Assembly (NCBI GenBank): GCA_016219985.1
Contig: JACRJO010000001.1
Location: 94,079-158,078, forward strand
Reading direction: 5' to 3'
DNA length: 64,000 nt
Source of the DNA: Sphingobacteriales bacterium
GTDB lineage: Bacteria; Bacteroidota; Bacteroidia; Chitinophagales; Chitinophagaceae
The notes beneath the pieces were generated by a model. That model made no database searches, was not told the origin of the DNA, and saw nothing but the letters and a program-made list of their open reading frames with translations. Below are positions 25,651-33,717 of the stretch, piece after piece (positions within the stretch are counted from its first letter, which is position 1; every line of letters starts with the position of its first letter). Both the position numbers and the translations under genes were made by a program.

Positions 25651-26436
25651 ATGCGTACGATCCTTTTTTACCTGCTGTTCCAGTTTACAGTTTCACTGGC
25701 CGCACAGCCTGTTTCGCTGCAGAAAACATGGGTCGGTGAAAACCTGGAATTTGTACGAATTGACAGCCAATGGGCCTATATTGAGCTATTCGGAGTTTTC
25801 CCTGAGCAAATGAAATACAAACTGGCGGGTGATACACTGAGACTTTACAGGCAGGGTACCAGTTCCCGGGACAATTATAAAACAGTCATCACGGAAAACT
25901 ATGATTTCCTGGTTATAAAATTTACAGGTACAGAACTGGAACTCGGGGCCTTGAATAAAAATGCACTGGAGCTTACCGGGCTGCAAAAACAGCTTCTGTT
26001 GAAAGACCGCAAAAGTATTCTGCCAAAAAAAGTTGCCCTGGAGGGTATAAAATTTGACCATGGTCCATGCTTTGGTACCTGTCCGGCTATGACACTTGAA
26101 ATCACAAACCAGAACCAGCTCCGCTTTATAGGTGGAGAACATGCTGTCAAACAGGGGTTCTATACAGCACTCATACCCGACAGCCTGGTCAGTCGTATGG
26201 AACAACTGGTTGCCGAACTGGAAATTGACCGTTTAAAAACCTGGCAGCAAACGGTGTCCGATGCCCCCAGGTCAGCACTTGAGTTTCACTATGATAATAA
26301 AACAAAAACAATCCGCAACTATTTTCTTCCTGCCATTACCCATGAATTAACCCGGTTTATGCTGGAGCTGCCCCGGAAAGTCAGCCTGGTTCGGGCTGCA
26401 GCAGCTTTTAAAATTGAGTTTGCTGATAAGCAGTAA
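25651..26436 (+). CDS. DUF6438-like secreted protein
   Basis: 261 residues starting at MRTILFYLLFQF, with a signal peptide ending near LAAQ; the upstream frame overlaps the peptidase gene and is not used. The HGPCFGTCPAMTLEI segment (about 134-148) fits DUF6438, a family of unknown function defined by this short Cys-containing motif. The first half is a beta-rich region I cannot assign. The two cysteines may form a disulfide or bind metal. Confidence 0.7.
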   Translation: MRTILFYLLFQFTVSLAAQPVSLQKTWVGENLEFVRIDSQWAYIELFGVFPEQMKYKLAGDTLRLYRQGTSSRDNYKTVITENYDFLVIKFTGTELELGALNKNALELTGLQKQLLLKDRKSILPKKVALEGIKFDHGPCFGTCPAMTLEITNQNQLRFIGGEHAVKQGFYTALIPDSLVSRMEQLVAELEIDRLKTWQQTVSDAPRSALEFHYDNKTKTIRNYFLPAITHELTRFMLELPRKVSLVRAAAAFKIEFADKQ

Positions 26437-26549
26437 TAAAATCAGCAGGATTTTTTTGCTTACCACACAGAACCTGTTTATGTCCTAAAGCAGGCAGGGT
26501 ATATGAGATACCTAATTCCACAAAAGCAGGAACACTCTAAGGAGGATAA

Positions 26550-26680
26550 CATAGAAGCCTGCGGCTTGCACATAGACCTTCTAAGAAACAGTTATCTATG
26601 TGCCTCCTATGTGTAACCAGGTGGCACTATGTGGTGAAACAAAACGGCGCAGCCGCCAATCCGCGCAGCGGATGTTTTTT
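26550..26680. repeat. Dispersed intergenic repeat, copy B
   Basis: This shares its blocks with copy A at 23353-23475, in the same orientation: TAGAAGCCTGCGGCTT, TATGTGCCTCCTATGTGTAAC, CTATGTGGTGAAAC, GGCGCAGCCGCCAA and CGCGCAGCGGAT. It differs by a short insertion (CAGGTGGCA) and scattered substitutions. Confidence 0.7.
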
Positions 26681-26706
26681 GTCACATAATGTTGAATGTT
26701 GCTCCA

Positions 26707-26748
26707 ACTAACGACTATCGACTAAAGACTATCGACTAACGACTACCA
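26707..26748. repeat. ACTAACG heptamer repeat
   Basis: About six imperfect units of ACTAACG/ACTATCG/ACTAAAG head to tail. Related tracts are at 17478 and 52344. Confidence 0.6.
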
Positions 26749-26754
26749 CCTAAT

Positions 26755-26791
26755 CCCAAAAAAAAGGCTGTCTCACTTAAGAAACAGCCTT
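26755..26791 (-). terminator. Intrinsic terminator on the minus strand
   Basis: On the minus strand AAAGGCTGT...ACAGCCTTT is followed directly by a run of T, 23 bases after the stop of the 1508-residue gene, which it should terminate. Confidence 0.75.
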
Positions 26792-26813
26792 TATAAGAAT
26801 CTCATTTCCCCAA

Positions 26814-29800
26814 TTATCTCACATGCACTTTCCCTTCAGCCAGTTTCTTACCCCCGGCATCTCCCACGACCACATAATAGAGACCACGGCTGGCCTGTAC
26901 CAGGTTCACCGGGATCAGCGTGTAGGGGCCTGAGACAGGGAACTGCTTGTCAAAGACAGCGGAGCCCTTTGTATCATATACCAGGATCCTCCGCTGGGTA
27001 TTGCTTCCCCCGTTATTATAATATGATACGGTGAAGTTACCGTCATTCGGACTCGGGAAAATAAAGAGCCTGTCGCTGACATTGGCTGTAATAGTGACCA
27101 CCGGCGAAAGACTGGAACAGAATAAACTGCTGGGCCAGGTTTCACGGATACCAGCCTGGTAAGCGCCGAGATTCGCCACTGTTACCGGCAATGTATTTCC
27201 AGTCACAGCGATCACGCCACTGTTCAACGTCCAGTTCATCGTAAGCGTACCGCCGGTTGAAGCAGATGGCGTAGCGGTAAGAGTAGTACTCTCACCCGGC
27301 AACAGCGTCGTCAGCGGCGCCGCGGTCAAACCGACAGAAGGCAGTTGACGAACGGTAAGGATTGCCGCACCGGAGGCCACCGGCGTGGTACAGGTATTAT
27401 TGGAGAGCAAACAACGATACCGGTTATTATTCATCAACGTGATCACACTGTTGGCTGTATAACTGGCCGCATTTGCCCCGGCAATATTGGTCCAGGTAGC
27501 ACCTGCATCACTACTGACCTGCCACTGGTAATTGATGGCCGGGACACTGATTCCTGCTACCGCAAAACTGGCATTGGTACCGGAACAAACTTCTGCATTG
27601 GCCGGGGGCGAAGATATGAGCACCGGGTCATGCACCGTAAGTGTGGCCGCTGCTGAGTTAGCAGCCGGTGCACAGGTGCCGCTTACCACACAACGATACT
27701 GGTAGCCTGTCAGGGCGACGCTAGCCCCGGTTACAGTAAGTGTTGAACCGGATGTTCCTGAGTATACCCCACCGTCAGCAATATTTGCAAAACCGGCCCC
27801 GGAATTGGCCTGCCATTGGTAACTGACACCGGTACCTGTTGCAGATACGCTGAAGGTAGTGACGCTGCCGGAACAAATAGTCTGTGCGGACGGGCTGCTG
27901 CTTATGGCCGGTAATGCATTCACCGTAAGGGCGGCTGCATTGGATACACCCGGCGTTGTGCAGGTTGAGTTGGACAAGAGGCAACGGTATTGATACCCGT
28001 TCATCGCGGTGCTGCCGCCGGTAATCGTTAACGTAGCCGCCGTGGCCCCTGCGTACACCCCGCCATTGCTGATATTGGCAAAGCCCGCCCCCGTATTCAA
28101 CTGCCATTGGTACAAAATGCCTGATCCGCTGCCGGCTACGGTAAAGCTGGCATTGGCGCCATCACAAATAGTTTGATTGGCTGGCTGCCCGGTAACTGCA
28201 ACAGCTGTGGCCACGGTCAGTAAAGCGCAGTTCGACGTGATCGTGGTCGGGCCGCAGGTGCTCGTCACTTTACAACGGTAGGCCGAATTATTCATCGGGG
28301 CTGATACAGCGGGAATATTGTAACAGGAAGCAGTGGCGCCGGCAACGGGAGTCCAGGGACCCGCACAACCCGTCGTGCTGGATTCCCACTGGTAAGTAAT
28401 ACCTGTACCAGCAGCCGTTACACAGAAACTGGCCGCACTGCCTGCACATAAAGTGAGGTCCGTGGGCTGGCTGCTGATATTGGCCCCGGAATTGACCGTC
28501 AGTATGGCCGCATTTGAATTTGTGCTGCCGCAAAGACTACTGACCACGCAGCGGTTTTGGTTATTATTTAAAGCAGTGGTTACTGCTGTTAACGTATAAG
28601 CGGCTGCAGTCTGACCGGCCACATTCGACCAGTTCGCACCGCCATTGGTGCTCACCTGCCACTGGTAACTGCCCGTAGCCACCACGCTGAACGTTACATT
28701 CTGGCCTTCGCAAACAGTCTGGCCGGAGGGGTGAGTGACAATGGCAGGCCCGCTGCCCGGGTTAATGACGAAACTTACGGATGTAACCTGGTTGGTTGCA
28801 CCCGTAGCAGTACCCTGGATCGTTACATTATAAGTACCGGCTGTCAGCGTGTTCGAATTGTTCAGTGTAACGATGGAAGAACTACCGGGGTTAACCGGGT
28901 TGGTACCGAAACTGATCGTTGTCCCAGCCGGCACACCGGCGGTGGCGGATAAAGTGATCGGGTTGGTGAACCCGCCATTGGAGACCGTTGGCAATGTTAC
29001 ATTCATGGTAGCCGGCGCCGGGCAGGTGGCGGTCGCCGGGGTGGTACTGCCAAAGCTAAAGCCTGTCGGCGGAGGGATAATAGCGCTCCATATACCACGT
29101 CCATGTGTACCCGCAGCAATGGTACGGTCAGCCGCGCGGTATTTGATCATATCCGTTCTTACATTCGGGAAACTGGGATTGGCATTCCAGACCGTACTGG
29201 CCCCATTGATCGCATCGGTTTCCCAAACACCGGTCTCGGTGGCGATAAAGGCCCTGTTATTATCATCAGGATGAAAAAGGGCCCAGCGTACCGGCATATC
29301 CGGCAGGTTCCCGTCAATACCGGCCCAACTGGTACCGCCATTACTGGTAACCCATACATTCATCACCCCGTAATTTGAGTAAGTAACCATCAGGTCCTGG
29401 TCAGTAGCCCCGGTAACGATACAATTCACATAACCGGCTGCCCCGGACGGTGTAATATTGGTGGCCGAAGGCGTATTGGTATTGGCGGCATCCACCCGGA
29501 AGACAGCACCGGAACCCATTCCAAAGAATACCCGGTTAGCGGCATAGGGAGAAGCATGGACAGCCGATACATTCCCTGAACCAAATGCGGCTACAGGAAC
29601 CACGGTGGTAGTGCTGCCGGTCTGCGGGTCATCCCAGCGCAGGTAAGTGCCTGCATTATTACAGGCATAAATAATATTCGCATTGTTATCATAATCCCAG
29701 GGATTCACAAAACGGCCTGAACTCTGGTTGTTTACCGGGGTGGACCAACTGGACCCGTTATTGGTACTCCTGCGATACACATTATATACATAGGATCCAA

Positions 29801-31340
29801 ACTGGTATTGCCCTTCATTCTGGTCAATGGCCACATAACAACCATCCCCGCCGGTTACTTCAATGGAACTGTCCAGCCCGGGGTGATTCAGGCGATGCAC
29901 GCCGTTATCCTGCGCCCCTGCCAGGAAATAGTTGGTCTGGGTCGGGTGAATGGCCACAGAATAAAATTGTTTCAGGCGGAGTCCTTTGTTCCGGTCGCGG
30001 ATAGTGGTGCCGCCGTTCGATGAAAAGTGAATGCCTCCATCGCAGGCAAACAGAAGTTTCGTTCCGCCATCCCACCACTGGACATTGTGCTGATCGGCAT
30101 GTACATATTGCCCGAATGTCGAAGCCCAGGTTGATATTTTTGCCCAGGAAGCACCCCCGTCAGTAGTTTTATAGGTATCCAGACCGCCAACAATGCATTG
30201 ATTAGGATCCGCCGGGTTGATACCCGCGGATAAAGAATACCATCCCTGTCCGCTGGCCCAGCCGGATGTAGGTTGTGCCAAAGTAGCGGACCAGTTGTCA
30301 CCGCCATCAGTGGATTTCCAGATAGTAGGTACCTGGTGACTGCTGTTATCAGGCAATGCATACAAGACATTTCCCAGAATGGCCAGTTCGGTACGCTGGT
30401 TGAAGGTCGAAAAAGCACTAACGGGAGCATTCCATCCGGAACCGGAACTAACAGTGGAAGGGATGTCTGTATACTTGTAACCGGAAGTACTGAAGATACC
30501 GGTGGCCACATGTAAACGGCCGGGACCCGAGGTGGAACTGATCTCAATATCACAAACACTGGAACCGATACCGGTGGGAGTAATATTGGTCCAGGTGCTT
30601 CCCTGGTCTGTTGAACGCAGCAACCCGTTTCCACGGGTACCGAGATAAATATTTCCCTGGTAATCGCAGATAATACGGGTACAGGACGTATAGGATGCTG
30701 TACTGGATAAAAAAGACCAGGTGGTGCCACCGTCCACGCTTTTAAACACACCCACTCCCCGTACGGCATCCGCGTTGCTGAAAGACTCGCCCGTACAGAA
30801 GTACATAAAGTTCTGGAATCCGGGGCGGGGATCCTGGCAAATCGCCGATACAGCAAGATTGCTCAGGAAATCATTCACCAGTATCCAGTTGGCCGGGGAG
30901 GCAGTAATATCCGTAGTCTTCCATAAACCGCCGTCCACGCCGCCTACCCAAACGGTTTTATGCGTGGGGTCCAGTGAATCCACCATAGCGGCCCTGATAC
31001 GTCCCGAGGTCTGGTCCTGGTTAGGGCGACTGTTCCCCTGCGGGCCATTGAAATCACCATCGGATCCTCTTTCTATCCAGCTCAGCGCTTCGACCCTGTT
31101 TGCATCGCCTCTCGCCCTGTCCTTGGCCGCTTCGGTCTGCTGCATGGCAAGCAGCATCTTGTTCCAGGGTACTTTGCCGGTGGCCGGGTCTTTGGTACGC
31201 TCTATTTCAAACTGGATGGCGAGGTCGGGGCCATCATATTTATCCTTGTCATACTTTTTTTTACTGGCGCATCCAGCCACAAATAATAAGGCGGCTGCCA
31301 GTACAATGACAGACAATGGCAAACTGTAAAATTTTTTCAT
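26814..31340 (-). CDS. Large Asp-box/Ig-like surface protein with type IX sorting domain
   Basis: 1508 residues. A lipobox-like LFVAGC (C24) is followed by KKKYDKDKYD. Residues about 100-760 form a sialidase/VPS10-like beta-propeller with repeated Asp-boxes (SVDGGTTW, STDQGSTW, STDGGDNW, TTDGGASW). Next are five Ig-like repeats of about 85-95 residues, each with a Cys, a YQWQ or similar core and a closing C (about 870-1320), then one divergent Ig-like domain. The end (about 1420-1508) is a type IX C-terminal sorting domain (FPSPNDGNF, VYDTKG, GLYYVVV). It is probably surface-exposed, adhesive or glycan-binding. A lipobox together with a type IX tail is unusual. Confidence 0.88.
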   Translation of the reverse strand: MKKFYSLPLSVIVLAAALLFVAGCASKKKYDKDKYDGPDLAIQFEIERTKDPATGKVPWNKMLLAMQQTEAAKDRARGDANRVEALSWIERGSDGDFNGPQGNSRPNQDQTSGRIRAAMVDSLDPTHKTVWVGGVDGGLWKTTDITASPANWILVNDFLSNLAVSAICQDPRPGFQNFMYFCTGESFSNADAVRGVGVFKSVDGGTTWSFLSSTASYTSCTRIICDYQGNIYLGTRGNGLLRSTDQGSTWTNITPTGIGSSVCDIEISSTSGPGRLHVATGIFSTSGYKYTDIPSTVSSGSGWNAPVSAFSTFNQRTELAILGNVLYALPDNSSHQVPTIWKSTDGGDNWSATLAQPTSGWASGQGWYSLSAGINPADPNQCIVGGLDTYKTTDGGASWAKISTWASTFGQYVHADQHNVQWWDGGTKLLFACDGGIHFSSNGGTTIRDRNKGLRLKQFYSVAIHPTQTNYFLAGAQDNGVHRLNHPGLDSSIEVTGGDGCYVAIDQNEGQYQFGSYVYNVYRRSTNNGSSWSTPVNNQSSGRFVNPWDYDNNANIIYACNNAGTYLRWDDPQTGSTTTVVPVAAFGSGNVSAVHASPYAANRVFFGMGSGAVFRVDAANTNTPSATNITPSGAAGYVNCIVTGATDQDLMVTYSNYGVMNVWVTSNGGTSWAGIDGNLPDMPVRWALFHPDDNNRAFIATETGVWETDAINGASTVWNANPSFPNVRTDMIKYRAADRTIAAGTHGRGIWSAIIPPPTGFSFGSTTPATATCPAPATMNVTLPTVSNGGFTNPITLSATAGVPAGTTISFGTNPVNPGSSSIVTLNNSNTLTAGTYNVTIQGTATGATNQVTSVSFVINPGSGPAIVTHPSGQTVCEGQNVTFSVVATGSYQWQVSTNGGANWSNVAGQTAAAYTLTAVTTALNNNQNRCVVSSLCGSTNSNAAILTVNSGANISSQPTDLTLCAGSAASFCVTAAGTGITYQWESSTTGCAGPWTPVAGATASCYNIPAVSAPMNNSAYRCKVTSTCGPTTITSNCALLTVATAVAVTGQPANQTICDGANASFTVAGSGSGILYQWQLNTGAGFANISNGGVYAGATAATLTITGGSTAMNGYQYRCLLSNSTCTTPGVSNAAALTVNALPAISSSPSAQTICSGSVTTFSVSATGTGVSYQWQANSGAGFANIADGGVYSGTSGSTLTVTGASVALTGYQYRCVVSGTCAPAANSAAATLTVHDPVLISSPPANAEVCSGTNASFAVAGISVPAINYQWQVSSDAGATWTNIAGANAASYTANSVITLMNNNRYRCLLSNNTCTTPVASGAAILTVRQLPSVGLTAAPLTTLLPGESTTLTATPSASTGGTLTMNWTLNSGVIAVTGNTLPVTVANLGAYQAGIRETWPSSLFCSSLSPVVTITANVSDRLFIFPSPNDGNFTVSYYNNGGSNTQRRILVYDTKGSAVFDKQFPVSGPYTLIPVNLVQASRGLYYVVVGDAGGKKLAEGKVHVR

Positions 31341-31451
31341 ACGGAGATTTTCTCGTTTATGGGGACTTTAACAGATAATAGTCACAAGATAAAAAAAGCC
31401 GCTATAAAAGCTGTAGAATAAATACGAAAGCAGGTCAGGGAAAATCAGGTT

Positions 31452-31835
31452 TTAATCCTTGACCGCGATCATGCTGATCTCTACATTCACCAATTTGGGC
31501 AGGGCAGCTACCTGCACGGTTTCCCTGGCGGGGAAATCGCCCTGGAAATATTTTCCATAAATACCATTGATGATGCCGAACTGGTTCATGTCAGTTATAA
31601 AAATCGTGGTCTTCACCACCTGGCTGAAATCCATCCCGGCGGCCTGGAGAACCGCGGACAGGTTATGCATGACCTGGTGGGTTTCTTCTTCAATGTCTTT
31701 ATTTTTCAGTTCGCCGCTTGCGGGGTCTATGCAAACCTGGCCGGAAATATAAAGAGTGGAACCGGACAGGATCGCCTGGTTATAGGGGCCAATCGGGGCC
31801 GGGGCATTCGGGGTGTTGATAATTGTCCTGGGCAT
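31452..31835 (-). CDS. ridA: RidA family enamine/imine deaminase
   Basis: 127 residues from MPRTIINTPNAP. The frame extends upstream, but those residues overlap the divergent gene and do not match the family. Conserved blocks are PIGPYNQA, YISGQVCIDP, HQVMHNLSAVL, TTIFITDM and FPARETVQVAALPK, with the Arg that binds the substrate carboxylate. RidA removes reactive enamines made by PLP enzymes. Confidence 0.92.
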   Translation of the reverse strand: MPRTIINTPNAPAPIGPYNQAILSGSTLYISGQVCIDPASGELKNKDIEEETHQVMHNLSAVLQAAGMDFSQVVKTTIFITDMNQFGIINGIYGKYFQGDFPARETVQVAALPKLVNVEISMIAVKD

Positions 31836-31899
31836 GGTAAATAATAAATTGAGTGCAGCGAATTTAGCTTTATACGTTTTCTTTGCAAAAAATAGCGGG

Positions 31900-32520
31900 A
31901 TGATAATCGGGGTAATCGCAAATAAAGTACAGAAAGAAGAATGGCTGTCCCTGGGCATAAAAGGAGATGCCCGGATCGAATGGCCGGATCATCCCGGCGC
32001 CCTGCCCGGCGCAACAGCCATTATCGACCTGCTTTTTACACCTGCGGACTACCCGGAAACGCTGCGGAATCAGACGGGTACCCTCTTCTTTATCAACCAG
32101 GTAAGCGGAACAAGGGCGGGTTGGCCGGCACATTTCATCCGCTTTAACGGTTGGCCCGGCTTTTTACAAAGCCCCTTGCTCGAAGCAGCCTGCCCGGATG
32201 AATCCGTGAAAAAGAAAGCGGAAGAAGTCATTGGTATTTTCACCAAAACGATCGAATGGGTACCCGATATTCCCGGTTTTCTTTCGGCAAGGGTACTGGC
32301 TTCGGTGATCAATGAGGCTTATTTCGCACTCGAAGAAGAAGTAAGCAGCAAACCTGCAATAGATACTGCGATGAAACTGGGTACCAATTATCCCTACGGA
32401 CCCTTTGAGTGGTGCGATAAAATAGGACAGGCTGCTGTTTTCCATTTACTTTCCCAATTAGCGGAAATCAGTACCCGGTACAGACCTTCGGTATTATTAC
32501 AAAAAGAAGCAAGCGTTTAA
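31900..32520 (+). CDS. Degenerate 3-hydroxyacyl-CoA dehydrogenase-like protein
   Basis: 206 residues from MIIGVIANKV. The C-terminal half matches the 3HCDH C-terminal domain: IPGFLSARVLASVINEAYF, IDTAMKLGTNYPYGPFEWCDKIG. The N-terminal half corresponds to the NAD-binding part but has no GxGxxG and is much shortened, so dehydrogenase activity is doubtful. The stop and the tsaB start share one base (TAATG), suggesting coupled translation. It may be a repurposed binding protein. Confidence 0.75.
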   Translation: MIIGVIANKVQKEEWLSLGIKGDARIEWPDHPGALPGATAIIDLLFTPADYPETLRNQTGTLFFINQVSGTRAGWPAHFIRFNGWPGFLQSPLLEAACPDESVKKKAEEVIGIFTKTIEWVPDIPGFLSARVLASVINEAYFALEEEVSSKPAIDTAMKLGTNYPYGPFEWCDKIGQAAVFHLLSQLAEISTRYRPSVLLQKEASV

Positions 32521-33188
32521 TGGCAATCATATTAAATATCGACAGCTCGCAGGAAACAGCCTCCGTTTGCCTGGCCCGGGATGAAAGCCCTCTCTTGATG
32601 GAACTGAACGAAAACCAGTCTGACCATGCTTCCTGGATCCATACCGCTATTCAGAATGTATCAAAAACAGCGGGTATCGCCCTTCAGCAACTGGATGCCG
32701 TGGCAGTTACGATCGGCCCGGGCTCCTACACAGGACTACGGGTAGGTCTGGCAACGGCCAAGGGGATTTGCTATGCCCTGAATCTGCCGCTGATCACGAT
32801 AAGTACCTTAAAGATGATGGCTAATGCGGCGAAAAAAACAGCTACCGGGCTGATTTGTCCTATGATTGATGCCCGGCGGATGGAGGTTTACGCCGCGCTC
32901 TATGATAAAAACCTGTCAGTTCTTTCGGCGGAAGAAGCGCTGATCCTTGATGAAACCACTTATCACTCATTTCTTGCCGCTCATCCCATCCTGTTTTGTG
33001 GAAGCGGAAGCAAAAAACTGCAACCACTGATCCATTCCCCCCATGCCCGTTTCGGGGAAATTCAATTTAATGCCTTGCACCTTACCGGATTATCCTTCCA
33101 TGCGTTTACCCTGCGGGAATTTGCAAGCCTCGCCTACGCTGAACCCGTATATATAAAAGAATTTTATACTAAAGGGCGCAGGAAATAA
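32520..33188 (+). CDS. tsaB: TsaB, tRNA threonylcarbamoyladenosine biosynthesis protein
   Basis: 222 residues with the TsaB/ASKHA pattern: ILNIDSSQETASVCL, SDHASWIH (in place of the HS of other members), AVTIGPGSYTGLRVGLATAKG and PMIDARRMEVYAALYD. TsaB scaffolds TsaD in making t6A37 on ANN-decoding tRNAs. It overlaps the preceding gene by one base. Confidence 0.92.
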   Translation: MAIILNIDSSQETASVCLARDESPLLMELNENQSDHASWIHTAIQNVSKTAGIALQQLDAVAVTIGPGSYTGLRVGLATAKGICYALNLPLITISTLKMMANAAKKTATGLICPMIDARRMEVYAALYDKNLSVLSAEEALILDETTYHSFLAAHPILFCGSGSKKLQPLIHSPHARFGEIQFNALHLTGLSFHAFTLREFASLAYAEPVYIKEFYTKGRRK

Positions 33189-33219
33189 ATTTAGTTACCG
33201 TCTTATCATTTTATTAACG

Positions 33220-33251
33220 AATACACAAACTGATGTAGGTATTTTTGTATT
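33220..33251 (+). promoter_or_regulatory. Candidate ArsR operator overlapping a -7 box
   Basis: AATACACAAA (33220-33229) and TTTTTGTATT (33242-33251) form an inverted repeat with one mismatch in ten and a 12-nt spacer. TATTTTTG (33240-33247), which fits TAnnTTTG, lies across the right arm, about 34 bases before the ArsR start. ArsR repressors usually bind such repeats in their own promoters. No clear -33 TTG is seen. Confidence 0.4.
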
Positions 33252-33280
33252 TCCATTTCAAAAACCAACCTTTTCTGAAT

Positions 33281-33619
33281 ATGAGTAATTATTCAATAAC
33301 CATTAATGACCCGAAAGAAAATGGGATCCTGTTGAAAGTTGACCTGCTGGAAGTAAAAAAAGCCGCACTTGTACTCAGGGCGCTGAACCATAAACTCCGT
33401 CAGCAAATACTAAAATTGATTGATGAGAGCGGGAAAATGACCGTAACTGAATTATATGTGAAACTCAGGCTGGAGCAATCTGTTGCCTCGCAGCACCTCG
33501 CTATCCTTCGCAAAGCCGGTTTTGTGAAAACAGAAAGAGATGGAAAATTTATTTACTATTCAGTGAATATCAATCGCATGCAGGAACTGAACCAGTTTAT
33601 CAAGCAGCTCCTGAATTAA
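33281..33619 (+). CDS. ArsR family winged-helix regulator
   Basis: 112 residues from MSNYSITIND. The winged-helix core is LRALNHKLRQQILKLI, MTVTELYVKL, QSVASQHLAILRKAGFV (recognition helix) and ERDGKFIYYSV. It has no cysteines of the kind used in metal or persulfide sensing, so its signal is not evident. The gene downstream encodes a persulfide dioxygenase-rhodanese, the usual target of sulfur-responsive ArsR proteins, but a terminator lies between them. Confidence 0.88.
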   Translation: MSNYSITINDPKENGILLKVDLLEVKKAALVLRALNHKLRQQILKLIDESGKMTVTELYVKLRLEQSVASQHLAILRKAGFVKTERDGKFIYYSVNINRMQELNQFIKQLLN

Positions 33620-33640
33620 ACAGGATCAAAGGATTTCGTC

Positions 33641-33673
33641 AAACCCCGTCGCTGCAAATGTGATGGGGTTTTT
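33641..33673 (+). terminator. Intrinsic terminator after the ArsR gene
   Basis: AACCCCGTC and GATGGGGTT form a stem around an 11-nt loop, followed by TTTTTCATTTT. It lies 22 bases after the ArsR stop. Confidence 0.7.
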
Positions 33674-33717
33674 CATTTTATCAAGTAATTTTGCCCGGAT
33701 TACAAAAACCACGAATC

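Larger units (their letters stand above)
26437..26756. other. Intergenic region with two repeat families
   Basis: No credible ORF. It holds copy B of the dispersed repeat (26550-26680) and an ACTAACG heptamer repeat (26707-26748), followed by the terminator of the large minus-strand gene. Confidence 0.5.

Noticed and set aside
29972..30856. 294-codon minus-strand frame within the large surface protein
   Set aside because: It is a shifted frame through the Asp-box repeats on the same strand; the 1508-codon frame carries the signal, repeats and sorting domain.
26814..31340. Repeats inside the surface-protein gene as a CRISPR or mobile array
   Set aside because: The DNA repeats are explained by repeated Ig-like and Asp-box protein modules; no short identical repeats with unique spacers.
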